A DNA stretch of 64,000 nucleotides from JADJWR01 sp964509545 (GTDB taxonomy: Bacteria; Pseudomonadota; Gammaproteobacteria; Burkholderiales; Burkholderiaceae_F): contig CAZDXQ010000015.1 in NCBI GenBank assembly GCA_964509545.1, positions 1 to 64,000 of the forward strand, given 5' to 3'. A model generated the notes under the pieces. The model did no database searches, had not been told where the DNA came from, and saw nothing but the letters and a program-made list of their open reading frames with translations. Numbering within the stretch: the stretch's first letter is position 1; the number at the start of each line of letters is the position of its first letter. Made by a program: the position numbers and the translations under genes. This document shows positions 62,601 through 64,000 of the stretch, in pieces.

Positions 62601-63263
62601 ATGGACACTCCTCTTGCGGGCGTCATTCTCTTCGGTGCCGGGGGCCATGCCCGTGTCATTGCCGACATCGCCCGTTGCTCGGGCCGCGACGTGTACGCCC
62701 TCGTTGTCGACTCCGACTCAGCACAAAGCAGTCTCGATGGCGTTCCGGTCCTAAACGACATCCGGCAGGCCGCGGATCGACATCCCGGCGCGTACTGGTG
62801 TGTCTGCATCGGTGACAACCACTCGCGCGCGACCGTCGTTGCGCGGCTGAAGGGAGTGCTCCCCGATGTGCAGTTCCTTTCCCTCATTCACCCAAGCGCG
62901 GCGATCGCGCGAGATGTAGTGATAGGCGAAGGGACTGTCGTGATGGCCGGCACAGTCGTCAATCCCGGAACGAAGATCGGGCAACACTGCATCGTCAACA
63001 CAGGCGCCTGCATCGACCACGACAACGTGCTCGAAGACTTCGCTTCTATTGCTCCCGGTGTGATCACGGGCGGTAACGTGAGCATCGGGGTCGGGGCTGC
63101 TGTCGGCATCGGGGCCTGCGCACGACACGGCGTCAGCATCGGCGAACACGCGGTGATCGGCGCAGGCTCGGTGGTCCTCGGTGACATTCCCGGATCGAGC
63201 GTTGCATTTGGGACACCTTGCCGCGTCGTGCGCAGTCGCAATCCGGCGGATCCGTATCTTTGA
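62601..63263 (+). CDS. PglD/NeuD-like sugar O/N-acetyltransferase
   Basis: A 220-residue trimeric left-handed beta-helix enzyme. The N-terminal nucleotide-sugar part (GVILFGAGGHARVIADIA) is followed by hexapeptide repeats (VIGEGTVVMAGTVVNPGTKIGQHCIVNTGACIDHDN), with His in IDHDN as the likely base, ending VAFGTPCRVVR. It probably acetylates the 4-amino group of a UDP-trideoxyhexose. GAGG five bases upstream supports ATG at 62601; GTG at 62583 is possible. Confidence 0.9.
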   Translation: MDTPLAGVILFGAGGHARVIADIARCSGRDVYALVVDSDSAQSSLDGVPVLNDIRQAADRHPGAYWCVCIGDNHSRATVVARLKGVLPDVQFLSLIHPSAAIARDVVIGEGTVVMAGTVVNPGTKIGQHCIVNTGACIDHDNVLEDFASIAPGVITGGNVSIGVGAAVGIGACARHGVSIGEHAVIGAGSVVLGDIPGSSVAFGTPCRVVRSRNPADPYL

Positions 63264-63308
63264 AGATCTCGTTCGCTCCGTCGCGGGAGACGACGCACGC
63301 TTCTCAAC

Positions 63309-64000
63309 CTAACCGCTGACATCGGCCGTCACCACCGCTCGCGCCATCACTTCGCGGATCTTTCCTGCAGCAAAGTCGATCGCCTGATCGCTCAGCGTCG
63401 GATGAACCAGGAGCGCCAGGCTGGTTTCTCCAAGTTCGCGCGCCACGGGCAGTCGATCCGGCGGCCCCCAACCACGGTCCGTGAACGCCTTTTCAAGGTA
63501 GATCTCGCTGCAGGAGCCAACGGTGCATGGCACGCCATGCGCGTTGATCTCGACCATGACCCGCTCCCGATCCCAGCCTGCAGCCAGTTGCTCGGGACGC
63601 ACGAAAACATAAAGCCGGTAATAGGCGTGACCAACGTCGGGCGGCGGCACCGGAATCCGCAAGCCGGGCACGTCGGAAAGGCGACCGGCCATGCGCTCGG
63701 CATTCTCTCGCCGGCGCGCTACCCATTGCGGCAGCTTGCGCAACTGGATCCGACCAATCGCCGCCTGGACCTCGGTCAGCCGCCAGTTGCTGCCGAACGA
63801 TTCCGTGTACCAGCGAAAACCCGGCGGATGCTGTCGGTGATAGACGGCGTCGTAGCTACGGCCGATGTCCTTGAAGGCCCACGCCCGCTTCCATGCTGCT
63901 TCATCGTCCAGCACCAGCATGCCGCCTTCGCCCGCGGTCGTGATGATCTTGTCCTGACAAAACGAAAAGGCCGCTGCGTGTCCGAACGAGCCGACCGGAC
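63309..64000 (-). CDS. DegT/DnrJ/EryC1 aminotransferase, C-terminal part
   Basis: The reading frame runs off the right edge, so the N-terminus is missing; about 230 residues are seen. Near the edge it reads FSFCQDKIITTAGEGGM: the Lys is the PLP-binding residue and the GEGG segment is the family's. Then SNWRLTEVQAAIGRIQLRKLP follows. It transfers an amino group to a 4-keto-6-deoxy sugar, so would act between the dehydratase and the acetyltransferase. Convergent with the acetyltransferase gene. Confidence 0.9.
   Translation of the reverse strand, partial: PVGSFGHAAAFSFCQDKIITTAGEGGMLVLDDEAAWKRAWAFKDIGRSYDAVYHRQHPPGFRWYTESFGSNWRLTEVQAAIGRIQLRKLPQWVARRRENAERMAGRLSDVPGLRIPVPPPDVGHAYYRLYVFVRPEQLAAGWDRERVMVEINAHGVPCTVGSCSEIYLEKAFTDRGWGPPDRLPVARELGETSLALLVHPTLSDQAIDFAAGKIREVMARAVVTADVSG

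Overview
The window is GC-rich, densely packed bacterial chromosome. The gene set points to a betaproteobacterium, most likely in Burkholderiales or Rhodocyclales: histidine use through HutF/HutG, a three-gene proton-translocating transhydrogenase, DUF4124 and short Pro/Val-rich secreted proteins, RhlE, and REP-type repeats. The order is inferred, not proven. No rRNA, tRNA, CRISPR array, insertion sequence or prophage was recognised. It reads as core and lightly accessory chromosome.

Layout. 1-7.6 kb: a short-chain dehydrogenase, a DUF427 protein, a phosphodiesterase, an S9 peptidase directly followed by a TonB-dependent receptor, and two small secreted proteins. 7.9-12.5 kb: two membrane proteins divergent from a TetR regulator, a quinone-reductase-like enzyme and small proteins of unknown role. 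12.5-24.7 kb: housekeeping and stress genes (a solo GroEL without GroES, CspA, YitT, ArfB, RarD, RsgA, FKBP, aminopeptidase P, RhlE, a DegP-like protease, a GNAT protein, a secreted nuclease). 24.7-27.6 kb: a candidate structured small RNA whose hairpin loop carries an anti-Shine-Dalgarno sequence, then envelope proteins and a zinc metallopeptidase. 27.7-30.4 kb: an OmpR-type two-component system with a Spy/CpxP-like periplasmic protein. 30.6-38.1 kb: a CoA lyase / CoA transferase / acyl-CoA dehydrogenase unit, a GNAT protein, a Rieske oxygenase, a DUF1847 protein and a YiiX-type hydrolase.

38.2-46.5 kb is a complete histidine-utilisation region. hutC-hutD-hutI-hutG-hutF run left with overlapping ends, and hutU-hutH run right. 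The enzymes take histidine to urocanate (HutH), imidazolonepropionate (HutU), formiminoglutamate (HutI), formylglutamate (HutF) and glutamate plus formate (HutG). Two palindromic operators for HutC lie in the divergent promoter region, one of them exactly between the -35 and -10 boxes of hutU.

46.7-59.7 kb: hemerythrin, an acyl-CoA synthetase, UspA, TcdA, a TerB/DUF697 protein, a Crp/Fnr regulator with a DUF2892 protein, the pnt transhydrogenase genes with a nitronate monooxygenase between the two alpha genes, a NUDIX protein, MnmA and a PQQ-type sugar dehydrogenase. 59.8-60.5 kb: an antitoxin with a PIN toxin broken by an in-frame amber codon. 60.6-64 kb: a surface-sugar locus (membrane-bound UDP-sugar 4,6-dehydratase, PglD/NeuD-like acetyltransferase, and a DegT-type aminotransferase cut by the window edge), which together could make a diacetamido-trideoxyhexose.

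Four related palindromic REP elements occur at 31.4, 53.8, 55.3 and 57.2 kb. The last is translated as the C-terminal tail of the NUDIX protein. Other points of interest are the anti-SD small RNA, twin cold-shock-like leaders on cspA and rhlE, possibly leaderless hutC and crp/fnr genes, and an eight-codon mini-ORF behind a perfect ribosome-binding site.
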